A DNA stretch of 64,000 nucleotides from positions 29,675 to 93,674 of the forward strand of contig KE560904.1 of NCBI GenBank assembly GCA_000442015.1. The letters are read 5' to 3'. This document shows positions 21,157 to 31,399 of this stretch, in pieces. The notes below the pieces were generated by a model. The model saw only the letters and a program-made list of their open reading frames with translations. It made no database searches and was not told the origin of the DNA. Numbering within the stretch: position 1 is the stretch's first letter; every line of letters begins with the position of its first letter. A program made the position numbers and the translations under genes. This DNA comes from Rozella allomycis CSF55 (taxonomy: Eukaryota; Rozellomycota).

Positions 21157-21994
21157 TCAATATTTCCGGTAACGATCATAATTTCGACCAGAGTCACGCC
21201 TGCGCTCATCTCGACTTTCTCTTCGTCTAACGGGAGATCTTGTGTGATCTGATGATTTAACAGGATCAGAGCTCGAAGCTTTCTTTATTCCAAAACCTAA
21301 AAATTTCAAAATCAAAAGTCTACCAAATCGGCGTGGCTTCCAACCTTTCACTGTCCTTCCTCTTTCGACGTCAACAATGATGCGATAGCCATCGATTCTC
21401 ATACCTTCAGCATCACGATATGCAATTTTCAATTCTCTCTCCTTTTCAAACTCCACAAACGCGTATCCCCTGGATATACCCTTTTTGTTTTTCACTATTC
21501 TTAACTGTTTTAACAATAGACAATATAAATACGTTAGTGATGTTCCCAAAACGCTCAAATTCTTTCTTTAAAGACTTTTCAGTTGTTTCTCTATTCTTCG
21601 TCTCATTTTTGTAAGATTATTACTAGATGTGCAACAAATAATGTTTTGTAAGGATTTTCAGTAGCTTTTTCATTTTTCGATGGATCCCCTATCACAAAGT
21701 AATTCCAACCTTACAATTATTGATCAGCTCATGCAATTTTTCTTTCTTTCTTTTATTTCGTTCGTTGCGCTATTTTAAATAATGCAAAAATATTACCAAT
21801 CGTTCTATTTTCTCTTTTAATGTTTCAGTGTGAATATATCCGTCGTCAGTCCCTAAATTGTGTAAGTAGTCTGCAACAGGTGTAATAAAAGGACCTTTTC
21901 TTTTCGAAAAATCCGGGTCTAGAGGAGGAAGTGGATCAACTATAGGACGAGGTGCAAATAATTTTAACAAAGGAGCTGGTAGTACCTTCGCCAT
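21157..21994 (-). CDS. SNRNP70: U1 snRNP 70 kDa protein
   Basis: Binds loop I of U1 snRNA and defines 5' splice sites. Exons (minus) are 21994-21797, 21769-21715, 21688-21624, 21595-21533, 21504-21324 and 21296-21157; 233 residues. The N-terminal U1-70K domain reads LPAPLLKLFAPRP. The RRM is rebuilt from three exons: PYKTLFVAHL, SLKKEFERFGNI (RNP2 side), then KGISRGYAFVEFE (RNP1). The diagnostic DVERGRTVKGWKPRR helix follows, then a short Arg/Asp/Ser tail, far shorter than in animals. Introns are 26-28 nt. It is notable that this splice-site recognition factor is itself cut five times by minimal introns. Confidence 0.94.
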
Positions 21995-22256
21995 TTCAGC
22001 AAGGGTTTGAACTTTCAAACGCAGTACAAACAATTGGACAAAGAAACTAGGATAAAAAATAAATTATTAAATTTTGGGTAATCGCTCTTTAATAATGAGA
22101 ATCTAAACATTGTTGATTTGGAGGGGTTATTTTTCATGTAGTCAATAAGAAATTGAGAATCTAGAATCTTCTGGTTATACTTTAAGCATTTAAATTGCAT
22201 TTGGAACTATCGCCTTTTTGAACTTCATTTTCGTTGGCCCGTTGAGGCTTGGTTTG

Positions 22257-22665
22257 ATGATCGCTAAAAACAAAACCTCCCAAGCAGTAAAAAAGATAAT
22301 CTTGAAGAAACGACTTCAAAAAGCTCTCAAAAATGATTGTATAAATATGGAAAGCTTGAAAAATGATGATTCTAAAAAGATAATACCGCATTCAACCAAG
22401 AAGCCAAATCCTTTAACAAAGGCTAGAAAAGATTATCAGGAAAAGAAAAAAAATGAAGATGAAATCAAAAAGGTAAAGTATTCTAATATGAATAAATCAG
22501 AACAAAGAAGAAGAGAAAATAAGAAATCAACAGTTGAAGCAAGAAAAAGAACGTCGAAGAGATCAAAGCCGAAAGAAGCTTCTGCAAAGAAACAAAAGAG
22601 GACAGCCTGTATTAAAAAATCATATTAATCATTTACTGCATAAAATTAAATCCGAAATGAATTGA
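22257..22665 (+). CDS. Fyv7/TAP26-like rRNA-processing protein
   Basis: Exons are 22257-22472 and 22501-22665, giving 126 residues. A 28-nt GT-AG intron (22473-22500, with an internal CTAAT) is easy to miss, because reading through it also gives an open frame. Splicing switches to a frame ending GQPVLKNHINHLLHKIKSEM. That is the GQPxLxxxIxxLLxKI signature I associate with Fyv7 and CCDC59/TAP26. The rest is lysine-rich with KEEEKIRNQQ-type helix, as expected for a nucleolar 40S-processing factor. The spliced reading is clearly better than the unspliced one. The ATG at 22257 is one of two candidates; an upstream in-frame extension starts at 22218. Confidence 0.72.
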
Positions 22666-22687
22666 ATAACATGCAAAATTGTTTTTA

Positions 22688-23670
22688 TTACTGGAATTTG
22701 ATATGATCAAATTCTTTAAATAAAGTTGTGTCAATAAATTCTATCCACTTTATTTTCTTAAGTCTTGGTAAATTTCTTATCAAATATAAGCAATTGCTAT
22801 CCACTAACAGCGGATTCTTACTGAAGTCTATTTCTTCTATTCCACGGCATATTAAAGAAAGGGCGGGGAACCATTCGTGCAATACGTTACATGACGACAA
22901 AACGACCGATTTAAGCCTTTTTAACAAAAATATGCTATCGAACAGCTTTTTGGACAAAGGATTTCCAGATAGATTCAAATGAACTAAATTGGGAAATTTC
23001 ACATGCATTTGAAGATCAAAATCATCAAAATCAATATTTAGATTCCTTAGAACTATTTGAGTGATAAATGGGGCAGCTTTAGCTCTTGCTATTGATTTTA
23101 TAAAACCTTTTTCTACGACGCAATCTGATATTTCCAGTTCTCTTAACGATGACATCATTTTCCAGATAACTTTATGGCAATGATCACTATTTAAAAGATT
23201 AACTTGAGAAAGTTTCAGAGAAGTTAACAATGAACAAAATTTAGAGGAACAAATTAGGTCACAGCGAAAAAACTCGCTCTTTACTAATCCAAATTTCCGT
23301 AATCTTAATTGGTTTAACAGGCGCAAGGAAGTCTTGGAAATGAAAGGAAGGGATGTGATATTTAGCTCTACTATTGAGTCTTTAAAAGTATGAAGCACTT
23401 TAAACCATTGACTAATTTCCTTTCTTGAGACTGAAGACAGGTCTATGTCAAAAGCAGATACTTTAAGTTTAAGCCTAGAGATATATTTTAAAAATGGTAA
23501 CGAAAGACTGTATTTTTCAGTCAATAAAAGTTGGAGTAACTGGTCAGCTAGTGATGAAGGGAGGGCATCTAAACTAGAATTTTGAATTTCTTGATATCTT
23601 ACTATGGTGATTTTTCAAATGATCTGGTCAAAACAAGCAAGCATTTTAAACGCAAACTTGAATCTAGCAT
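22688..23670 (-). CDS. F-box-like leucine-rich-repeat protein
   Basis: Exons (minus) are 23670-23603 and 23573-22688, a 29-nt intron in phase 2, and 317 residues. The start of exon 2 (DALPSSLADQLLQLL) looks like a degenerate F-box helix pair. It is followed by at least six LRR-like units, such as LRLRKFGLVKSEF, LTSLKLSQVNL, LRELEISDCVVE, LVHLNLSGNPL and LKSVVLSSCNVL. The units alternate helix and strand as in the ribonuclease-inhibitor class. A role as substrate adaptor of an SCF ligase is possible but inferred only from architecture. The gene ends 23 bases from the convergent Fyv7-like gene. Confidence 0.7.
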
Positions 23671-23762
23671 TTTTTAGGGCAATATTTTCTTTATGTTTTT
23701 CAAACTCGCTCAGAAATTTCGGAAATCAAGTCAACTATAAAATTTATTTGTTTACGAAAAAT

Positions 23763-24685
23763 TCAAAGCTTTCCTTTTTGCTTCACTGTATTAATGCTCA
23801 ATTTTTTAATTACAGAAATTCATAATCAGCAATTTGCTCTCAAAGGAATTCATTCTCTCAATCAGTAACCTCATTTCAAGCTTATTGGCTTTGTGTAAAT
23901 CTTCACGAATTGTATCTCTAAGCAGCTTTTTTGATGTTTCAAATGCCACAGGAGGTACCTTAGCGTACCCCTCGCTAAATTTCAATAATTTCATTCGAAA
24001 CTCGTCCTTTTTATACACATGGCTTTGATATTCAATACATAGTTATTACGAAACAATTTTGAGTTCTTTTAATTCAGCTGAATCTACTTTTCTACCCTGA
24101 AACTAAATTTGAGACTAATTGAAAAAAGCTTACCAAAATTTCATTTGAAAGAAAGTGACCAAATGCCCGAGGAAATAGTATGGAACTGCAACCTTCAGGG
24201 CAGAATCCCCATTTCATAAACGGTGTCTGAATCCAACATTCATCTGAGCACACTATCGCATCACCTTATTTGGATGAATACATTTATGTACTAAGAAGAG
24301 AAATGGTGACTGATACTCCTATGGCTGGTCCATTCCATCCAACTATCAGCACTTTTGGAAAATCAATAAAGGCGTCGATGCAGTTCTTTGTAATTTCTCC
24401 ATCATCCTGAAGCTTATCTAATGTTAATCCAACTGCGTCTTTGTTTAATAATTGCCCGCTAATTCTTTGTAAGATTGACATTTACCTACTAAAGAATTTA
24501 CCATTGCCTGTTAACACCAGGACCTTTACAGTGCTCAATTCTTTGGCCAAACTTAGGACTGTCAATAAACTCTCGTATAGTTCTCTATTGAATGAATTAA
24601 GCTCATTTGGACGATTAAAAGTCGCTTCCAAAATGCCGTTTTCATGATTATTCAGTTCAATGCCGAAAATTGTGGGCAACGCCAT
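23763..24685 (-). CDS. ECI2: enoyl-CoA delta isomerase (ECI2-like, crotonase fold)
   Basis: Shifts double bonds during oxidation of unsaturated fatty acids. Exons (minus) are 24685-24486, 24458-24292, 24264-24134, 24102-24050, 24022-23814 and 23785-23763; 783 nt, 260 residues, five introns of 27-31 nt. Crotonase motifs appear in order: ATFNRPNELNSFN, VLTGNGKFFSSG, WNGPAIGVSVTI, FCPEGCSSILFPRAFG, and the ECI-type PPVAFETSKKLLRDTIRE with KLEMRLLIERMNS. The Glu of PEGCSS fits the isomerase catalytic position. The last tiny exon adds LKQKGKL, a weak peroxisomal PTS1-like end rather than a standard SKL. Without that 23-nt exon the protein would end in CN. Confidence 0.88.
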
Positions 24686-24694
24686 CTTGAAATT

Positions 24695-24830
24695 TCATAG
24701 AAAGTAAATATCTAACAAAGAACTATTTTCTTCTACTCCTGCTGTAGGGTAGATATCAGATGCTGCCCGTCTTAAAAAATTAAGAATAAGAGCATTTGCC
24801 CTTTCAACTTCTCGATATAAATTCTTTGAG
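24695..24830 (-). CDS. possible exon of a small LYR-like protein (start not found)
   Basis: Read on the minus strand after a candidate acceptor at about 24831, a frame of 44 codons begins NLYREVERANALIL. It continues NFLRRAASDIYPTAG and ends ...LDIYFL before TGA at 24695-24697, ten bases from the start of the enoyl-CoA isomerase. The residue pattern is protein-like, with a LYR tripeptide followed by a basic helix, but I could not find a first exon that joins in phase. The gap between neighbouring genes (24686-24966) is large enough for a short gene of this kind. Treat it as a hint only. Confidence 0.3.
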
Positions 24831-24966
24831 AGTTAAGTCATGAAACAAATGAGAATCTTTAAAGTCATCGACTCATCGCTTTATAAAGATGTTAATTGTT
24901 ATGTAAAGTTGTGTAGTTTTCAATCCAACAATACTAATCCAAAAACTAATCTATCAAAATTTTTAT

Positions 24967-25985
24967 TCATTGTTTCATCCAATCATGATGTAATACGTCA
25001 TCCAGACTAAGCCTGTTATCTGGTAAAACGTCAAGCATTCCCCGAATCAAATCAGTCACTGACTTGTCTTCAATAGCTTTATCAAAAGGGCATCGGGCAG
25101 TACAAATAGATCGAAATAATTCTTTTTTGGTTTTTGAGATGAACGGCAGTCTTCCAAATACCAATGCGTAAAGAATGACGCCTAAACTCCACGTATCAGT
25201 TAGTTTTCCGTCATATTTTTTGCCCCTAATGTGAATTAAGTGAATTAGTTACAAAATAATTTCAGGTGCGGTATACTCTTCAGATCCACATCTAGTAGAC
25301 AAAAGATCGCAATCACGTATGCTCCTTGTTAGTCCAAAATCTATAATTTTCACAAGCAATCGCTTTTTAGGAGACATTAGTAACAATATATTCTCCAATT
25401 TAAGATCTCTGTGAACAAGATCAATGGAGTGCATGTATTTAATCGCACGAACAAGCTGGTGAAAAATATCCTTCGCCTCAAATGCCGATAAGCCGTCGTT
25501 ATCAGCAACATAATTAAATAGTTCACCCCCATCGATATATTCCATGACTAAGCATATATAGTCATTTGTCTTAAACACGTCATGAATCTTGACAAAATTT
25601 GGGTGTTCCTGCACCGCCTATTCTTTTCTATTAAATTAGTTACTTTTAAGGCTCTTATTTCTCTAACAAGACTAAGCCGAGCCTTGGGTGATTTTTTCAA
25701 CAAATTAATTGAAATCAACTTAAGGGCCACCATTTCCTTGCCGTCTAATGTGCCTTTCAAAACTGTTGAAAATGAACCATGCCCAAGTTTTTTCAAGACA
25801 CGATATGGACCAATGCATCCTGATTCTACCCCTGGGCATTCTCTTATTGCGGCAAAAAAATCATCAGCATCAAATTGCGATTTAAATAAAATAGAACTCT
25901 TGTCTGAATTTGAAATATCTACTTTAGAGGAATGAGAAGGATTTGTGACCACCATCCGCGACAGGAGTCGTTTAATATAGTACAT
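24967..25985 (-). CDS. serine/threonine protein kinase (CAMK-like)
   Basis: Exons (minus) are 25985-25644, 25617-25253 and 25225-24967; 321 residues, introns of 26 and 27 nt. All kinase landmarks are present: LGHGSFSTV glycine loop, VALKL lysine, HRDLKLENIL catalytic loop, IIDFGLTRS, and a CGSEEYTAPEIILGKKYDG activation-segment end. TDTWSLGVILYAL and a C-terminal HHDWMKQ subdomain XI follow. The catalytic domain fills nearly the whole protein, so there is no regulatory tail. The SEEYTAPE form of the activation segment recalls fungal SNF1/NIM1-related kinases; the exact subfamily is not settled. Confidence 0.88.
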
Positions 25986-26196
25986 AATTTCTTATTTTAC
26001 GGTTTTCCAAAATTAGCACATAGTTGAATAGAAATTTCAAAACATCGCCGATTCGCCGAGAAGGCGAGAAATACTCAGTCATTTAGAAATTCAATAGGTA
26101 CTAAAATAGACATAATTGAGGGGAAAGCATTACGAATTACACATAACTTATATGCGGAAATCATAAGAACCAATTGAAAATTTATTCCAGTAATTA

Positions 26197-27034
26197 CTAT
26201 GACCTTCCATATCGCTTACCAGAATTAGTCTCATAATTGTTCGTCGATTGTTGCAAATATAACAATAAAGAGGGATTCTTTGCCTTTACAACATTTAAAA
26301 CCTCAGCCAATCTAGATTTAACCTGCTGATACTCAGACTATCAATAAATAATAAAAACATTACTCTCAAGTGCTTGTAAGACCTTTTCACATGTTCTTTA
26401 ACTTCTTGATCCGTAGATCCCTGGAAGTCAAGGGATAAAAGTTCAATGTATTTATAGCCAAGATTTTGAAAAAAAGCAATTTTGGCTTGTCCATCATTTT
26501 TAAATTTGAAAATTGCTGTAAAGCTTTATGGCGAAAGGAACTAATATTACTTATCATTGTTTCCACAATCATCAAGGATACGAGTACATATATCAAGAAA
26601 TTGATAAAAGTCCGCCGTGATATTTTGCTTATTTTGTAACGCACGGTAGTTATTCAACTGGATGATGCATTGATAATGAAAGAATAGATCTTCAGCTTGA
26701 ATAATTTCAATTCTATATCCATCGGGTTCTTTTTCGCTGCCCTAATTAACTCGATTCATGTCTAATACCAATCTGTATATTCTAACTTGAAGTGGTTCTT
26801 GACGAGCGCCCGCGTCATGAAATTCACGTACCTCAAAAATTAATTCCCGTGAATATACCAATTCTATCAATTGAAATATACCAAGTTACCTTCTGCTAAT
26901 TTGGATTGCAAGTATAAATCATTAAAACTTCTAGGTTCTGCACTTGTTCTTTCTACTTGATTATTCCCCTTGGATTTTGCAAAGGTATTTGATGAAGCTG
27001 GTCTAGCTAAAAAAATAGGATCGGGCTCTGCCAT
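26197..27034 (-). CDS. SAS6-like (XRCC4-superfamily) centriole/flagellar protein
   Basis: Exons (minus) are 27034-26890, 26863-26769, 26741-26551, 26523-26364 and 26337-26197; 732 nt, 243 residues, introns of 26-27 nt. No exon is a large open frame, so the gene is invisible without splicing. The rebuilt protein has the SAS-6 head-domain pattern: ELVYSRELIFEVRE, then PLQVRIYRLGSE, DLFFHYQCIIQLNNYRAL, NITADFYQFLDICTRIL, and FFQNLGYKYIELLSLDFQ with QEVKEHVKRSY. Only a short polar tail follows instead of the long SAS-6 coiled coil. This fits the SAS6-like (SAS6L) group better than SAS-6 itself. It matches the other flagellar genes in this window. Confidence 0.72.
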
Positions 27035-27096
27035 AGTAATATTGTTTAGAAAGTATGGTCTCTAGGCATGAAAAATTAATTCTGAAATTTCCACGT

Positions 27097-27726
27097 ATGG
27101 ACCGTAAGAGTTTTAATTAATAAAAGAAAGGTGACGATAGACGAGACTCTTATCGTGGTTACAAAAGATCAGAACCATATCACCGACGAAGTCATCGTAG
27201 CCGATCTAGAAGTCGTCACGAAAGACGTCGAAGTAGATCCATGGAAAGATACAAAGCTCCAAGGAGTTATAATAGACACAAAGAAGGTTTATTAAATTTA
27301 TATTTTTAACCTAGATGATCGTGACGATCGTTATCATCGAGAACGTAGAAGCGGCCATTTTCGAGATGATCGAAGGGCACAAGATGAGAATAAAAAATAC
27401 CATCAAAATGAAAGGAAAGAAAAATCAGAGGAGAAATTAGAAGAGATAGAAGCTGCGAAAGAAGTAAATTTGGATGAAATTACAGGTGATGATATTGCAA
27501 AGATGCTAGGATTCAATGGTTTCAATTCTACAAAGGTATTCTAATGTATTTATTCAAATACAAGGGAAAACAGGTAACTGGAAACAGCGTTGGAGCTGTA
27601 GATGTCAAAATTGTCCGCAAGTATAGAAAATATATGGGAAAAAAGAATGATTTTACCAAAGAAGACGAGAACAATGCAACTAATCCTGCATTAATGGATA
27701 CTAGTGTGCCATATCCATTTGAGTGA
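27097..27726 (+). CDS. SNRNP27: U4/U6.U5 tri-snRNP protein SNRNP27
   Basis: A spliceosomal protein. Exons are 27097-27103 (only 7 nt), 27131-27286, 27315-27535 and 27565-27726; 181 residues. The N-terminal half is an RS-type domain (RRSHRSRSRSRHERRRSRS). The C-terminus carries the family signature: DDIAKMLGFNGFNSTKGKQV, then GAVDVKIVRKYRKYMGKKN. The first exon encodes only M-D plus one base; its 27-nt intron joins it to the RS domain in phase. Intron lengths are 27, 28 and 29 nt. It diverges from the SAS6-like gene with 62 bases between start codons, so both share a tiny promoter region. Confidence 0.9.
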
Positions 27727-27910
27727 GAAATAGTCTAGTCATATTTATGAAATTTTTAGCAGTAAAGCATGACCAATAAACAACTATTTTTATTTCTTTG
27801 GGCAATTCCAATTTCCAAATAGCCATATAAAGTTTACACATAACATTTGATTCATCAATATCGGACTTTCGCCACACCACAACAGAGAAATTTCAAAATT
27901 GAAAATTCCA

Positions 27911-30085
27911 ATGTTACGTAATGATGTTGCAATGGTGGAAGTGCCTCAATCTCAAAGACCTGGACAAACAGGTAAATTATAATTTTGTTTCTTCATAGCC
28001 ATTTATCGTAATCCAAAGAGCTATCATGCTCTAGACCACAGAAACTCGCGCAACTTGTACACCTTGTATGATGTGTTTGAACATTCAGTCAAAAAATGGC
28101 CAAATAATCCATTTCTTGGAACATGTGTGAATGGAGCGTATCAATGGCAAACGTTTAAGCAAGTAGCTGAATTAAGAGGTAAAGTGAATTGTTTGATAAA
28201 GATATGATCGAGTTGGATCAGGATTGATGACTTTGTTAGAGAAGAATGGAATTAAAAAGACGACAGCATTGGGAATCTACTCTATTAATCGCCCAGAATG
28301 GGTAATAACAGCAGAGATTTGCAATGCGTACAAAATGGTAAAAAATAACGAAATGAATGTTAGGCATCTGTAGCACTTTGTAATAAACTAAGAATAAAAT
28401 GATAAAGATGATACATTGGGACCAGACGCTGCTGCATATATATTGAACCATTCAGAAATTGATGCTGTGGTTGCAGCAAAGGTGGCCATACCTAATCTGT
28501 TGAAAGTGGCTCATAAAGTACCGAAATTGAAAGTAAGAAGAAGCGATGAATAGGATAGGTTATTGTATCGATGGACAGCCTTAATGATGAATGTTCAGAT
28601 ATAACAAGACAATGGGCAAAGGATAGAAACATAATTCTTGTTGATTGGAATGAATTGGAAGTTCTTGGAAGAAAATATCCCAAAGCCCATGAGCCTGCAG
28701 GACAAGAAGACATTGCGTGCATTTGTTATACGAGTGGAACTACCGGGGATCCAAAGGGAGCGTTATTATCTCACAAGTAAGAGAGTTGAATGTAGAATAA
28801 ATGAATGATGACTTGCATGTTGATTTCAATGGAATGTTTTGAGATTGATATTGATGAAACTGATGTTCATATTTCATATCTTCCTCTTGCTCATATTTTC
28901 GAAAGAATGTTAAATGTGGCTTTGACATGTTCTGGATCTAGAATTGGATTTTTCAGGGGCAACAGTAAAAAGAATTTTAAGGATTTAAAAGTATTAAATT
29001 TGGTTGAAGATATTCAAATTTTAAAACCAACATTATTCGTTTCAGTGCCACGTTTGTTTAACAGGATTTATGCAAAGTTGGTGGATGGAACAATCAACGC
29101 TGCTGGGGTGAGAGGGATGTTGTTTAGAAAAGCTGTTTCAGATAAATTAAACAATTTAAAACAATACAATACTGTTCATCATTCCATTTGGGATAGAATT
29201 CTATTTAGCAGAGTAGCAGCGATTCTTGGCGGCAGAGTTCGTTTAATGTTGACTGCGTCTGCTCCATTGGCTGGCGAAGTGATGAATTTCTTAAGAGTTT
29301 GTTTTTCATGCCCAATGATTGAAGCGTATGGCGCTACTGAAACGACTGGTCTGGGAACGTTAACATTCATGAATGATTTCTCCACTGGCCACGTTGGTGT
29401 TCCCTTTCCATGCGTTGAAATAAAATTAGTTGATGTGCCTGAAATGAATTATCTATCCTCTGACAAACCTTGTCCAAGAGGTGAAATCTGCATTAGAGGA
29501 CATTCCATCTTCAAAGGCTACTTTAAAGATCCTAAAAATACCAAAGAATCTTTAGATGATGAAGGCTGGTACTTAACTGGTGATATCGGTAAAATAACAC
29601 AAGATGGAAAGTTGGCTGTCATTGATAGAAAAAAGAACATCTTTAAATTGGCTCAGGGTGAATATGTAGCTCCAGAAAAAATTGAAAATGTTTATCTTAA
29701 TTGTGAATATCTTGCTCAAATATTCGTTCACGGCGATCCCCTCCAGGCTGAATTGGTGGCTATTGTAGTTCCAGAACCAACTAAACTTTCACAACTTGCC
29801 AACAAGCTAGGATTACAAAATCAAAATTTGGAAAATTTATGTCGTTCTGATGTCATCAAAGAAAAATTACTCGCTGAAATGAATCAAGTGGCAAAGTATC
29901 AGAAATTGCAAGGGTTCGAAATTGTTCGCGCCATTTACATTGAACATTCTCCATTCACCGTTGAAAATGACTTGCTTACTTCTACAATGAAACTAAAAAG
30001 GGCTAAAGCAAAGCAATTTTATAAATTACAATTGGACCAACTATATGATGAATTGAACCGCTCAAAACAACTGTCGAAACTTTAA
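27911..30085 (+). CDS. ACSL: long-chain acyl-CoA synthetase
   Basis: Activates fatty acids to acyl-CoA (adenylate-forming family). Exons are 27911-27971, 27999-28178, 28213-28337, 28364-28379 (16 nt), 28408-28532, 28559-28776 and 28804-30085; 2007 nt, 668 residues, normal for the family. The AMP-binding motif is CYTSGTTGDPKGALLSH. Further motifs are DVHISYLPLAHIFERM, IEAYGATETTG, the GWYLTGDIGKI segment and IDRKKNIFKLAQGEYVAPE. Two introns are odd: 28179-28212 is 34 nt, and 28777-28803 (27 nt) starts GT but ends TG. No AG acceptor allows the conserved frame to continue there. No targeting signal is obvious. Confidence 0.94.
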
Positions 30086-30159
30086 ATAAACTTTCAAAAT
30101 CTTTATTATTGTTTTTTAAAAGGTAACAGAAACTAATTGAGTTCGTAAATGCTAGTTTG

Positions 30160-31290
30160 TTATCCAGAATTGACAAATTGTTCTCTGTCATTCTTAATAT
30201 GCTTTTGAAAGCTATGCCCAAAACCTTCAACATAAACTTTTTTACCCGCTTGGACAAGTTTTATTCGTCGTTTGCCAGTAACTCCATTTCCAAACAACTT
30301 GACATTTGCATTCAATGGATCTCCTTTCTGTTTTACTCTTAAATATTGATCCCCTGGAAATTCATGGTTTACATGATTGGCAAAGGCTTTATCACCAATA
30401 GGTGGCTGCCCAAACGTGACTATTTTAACTCTGGGCATGTTAGGGATACTCTTAATATGGAGTGCTGCTAGCACGGCTAATGTTCCGCCAAGAGAATGTC
30501 CCGTCAATGTTATTTTTTTAATGCTTCCAGGCTCTTGGGCCATGAGTTTCGCCACACTTTCCGTCACTTGGTCAATGTATTCTTTGTGCATGTTGTAAAA
30601 CCCGGCATGGACTTTGGAATCGGTTTGTTCATAAGCAGCGGGAAGTACCTTCAAGTCACTTTTAATGTCATCAGTTGATGATGTTCCTCTAAATGATATG
30701 GTCAATTCACCTGGCTTCTTTAGAACTACCCCTCTCACCTGTTTGGGTTCCAATTTATCATCTATGATAATCACATTGTCTCGATTAACCAATTGCTCTT
30801 TTGGCAAATAAGGTATGTATGCATCCAATAATGTAGGCTTCAACTTTTCCATGTAGATTGCGCTATCTTTTGAGTAGACGCCATTCTCTTCCAATTCAAA
30901 TTTTGATATCATGTCATCAGTACTTTTAAAATGAAAGCTTTGCTCCACTTCCTGCAATAAGGTTCTTCGTCGAAGACTTTGTCTATTGCCTAGATCTGGT
31001 CGAGCGTTAAACGCGCCTGCTTGTTGATGAAGAGGTTCTCTACTCTGAGTTATTACCGTGTTAGGTTCTGAAATTATCGCTGATTTGAGAACATTATTTT
31101 CATTGGCTATGTTTGCACTTGCCACAGTCTTAATATTTGCGCTTGCACCACTCTTTTTCAAATTTGCACTCATCCGTGGATCCATTAATAGACTATGTCT
31201 ACGGAAAACGTTAGGAACTTTAACTGGTGTTTCATTAGTGTCAATAATAAAATAGAATAAGAGTATCAATAGTACTTGTAAGACTAGCAT
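30160..31290 (-). CDS. class 3 lipase (triacylglycerol-lipase fold)
   Basis: 376 residues in one exon. A hydrophobic signal or signal-anchor (LVLQVLLILLFYFIID) opens the protein. A low-complexity stretch (about residues 30-115) with SANL/SANI repeats and an RRRTLL dibasic site that could be a propeptide cleavage point follows. The catalytic domain has FRGTSSTDDIKSDL (oxyanion region), the nucleophile elbow TLTGHSLGGTLAVLAALH, VTFGQPPIGDKAFANHV, then an Asp in KGDPLN and a final HSFQKH His. This completes the Ser-Asp-His set of Rhizomucor-type lipases. A secreted lipase fits an osmotrophic or parasitic lifestyle. It is divergent from the DDHD phospholipase, 109 bases away. Confidence 0.9.
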   Translation of the reverse strand: MLVLQVLLILLFYFIIDTNETPVKVPNVFRRHSLLMDPRMSANLKKSGASANIKTVASANIANENNVLKSAIISEPNTVITQSREPLHQQAGAFNARPDLGNRQSLRRRTLLQEVEQSFHFKSTDDMISKFELEENGVYSKDSAIYMEKLKPTLLDAYIPYLPKEQLVNRDNVIIIDDKLEPKQVRGVVLKKPGELTISFRGTSSTDDIKSDLKVLPAAYEQTDSKVHAGFYNMHKEYIDQVTESVAKLMAQEPGSIKKITLTGHSLGGTLAVLAALHIKSIPNMPRVKIVTFGQPPIGDKAFANHVNHEFPGDQYLRVKQKGDPLNANVKLFGNGVTGKRRIKLVQAGKKVYVEGFGHSFQKHIKNDREQFVNSG

Positions 31291-31399
31291 TTGGAGTCTA
31301 ACGTTTGTAACAAGTTTAACTCCTGCAACATCATTAAAAATAGCGTTTCCTTAAATAACTTTTCGGTCAAAATTTCACGGTATTTGCTTAGCCTCGAAA

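Noticed and set aside
22218-22628. The unspliced 136-residue lysine-rich frame as the gene product
   Set aside because: It reads through a perfect 28-nt intron; the spliced frame ends in the GQPxLxxxIxxLLxKI signature, while the unspliced end is featureless.
26053-26067. Small hairpin TCGCC-gagaa-GGCGA in the kinase/SAS6L intergenic region
   Set aside because: A five-base stem is expected by chance, and no terminator or RNA-gene context was seen.
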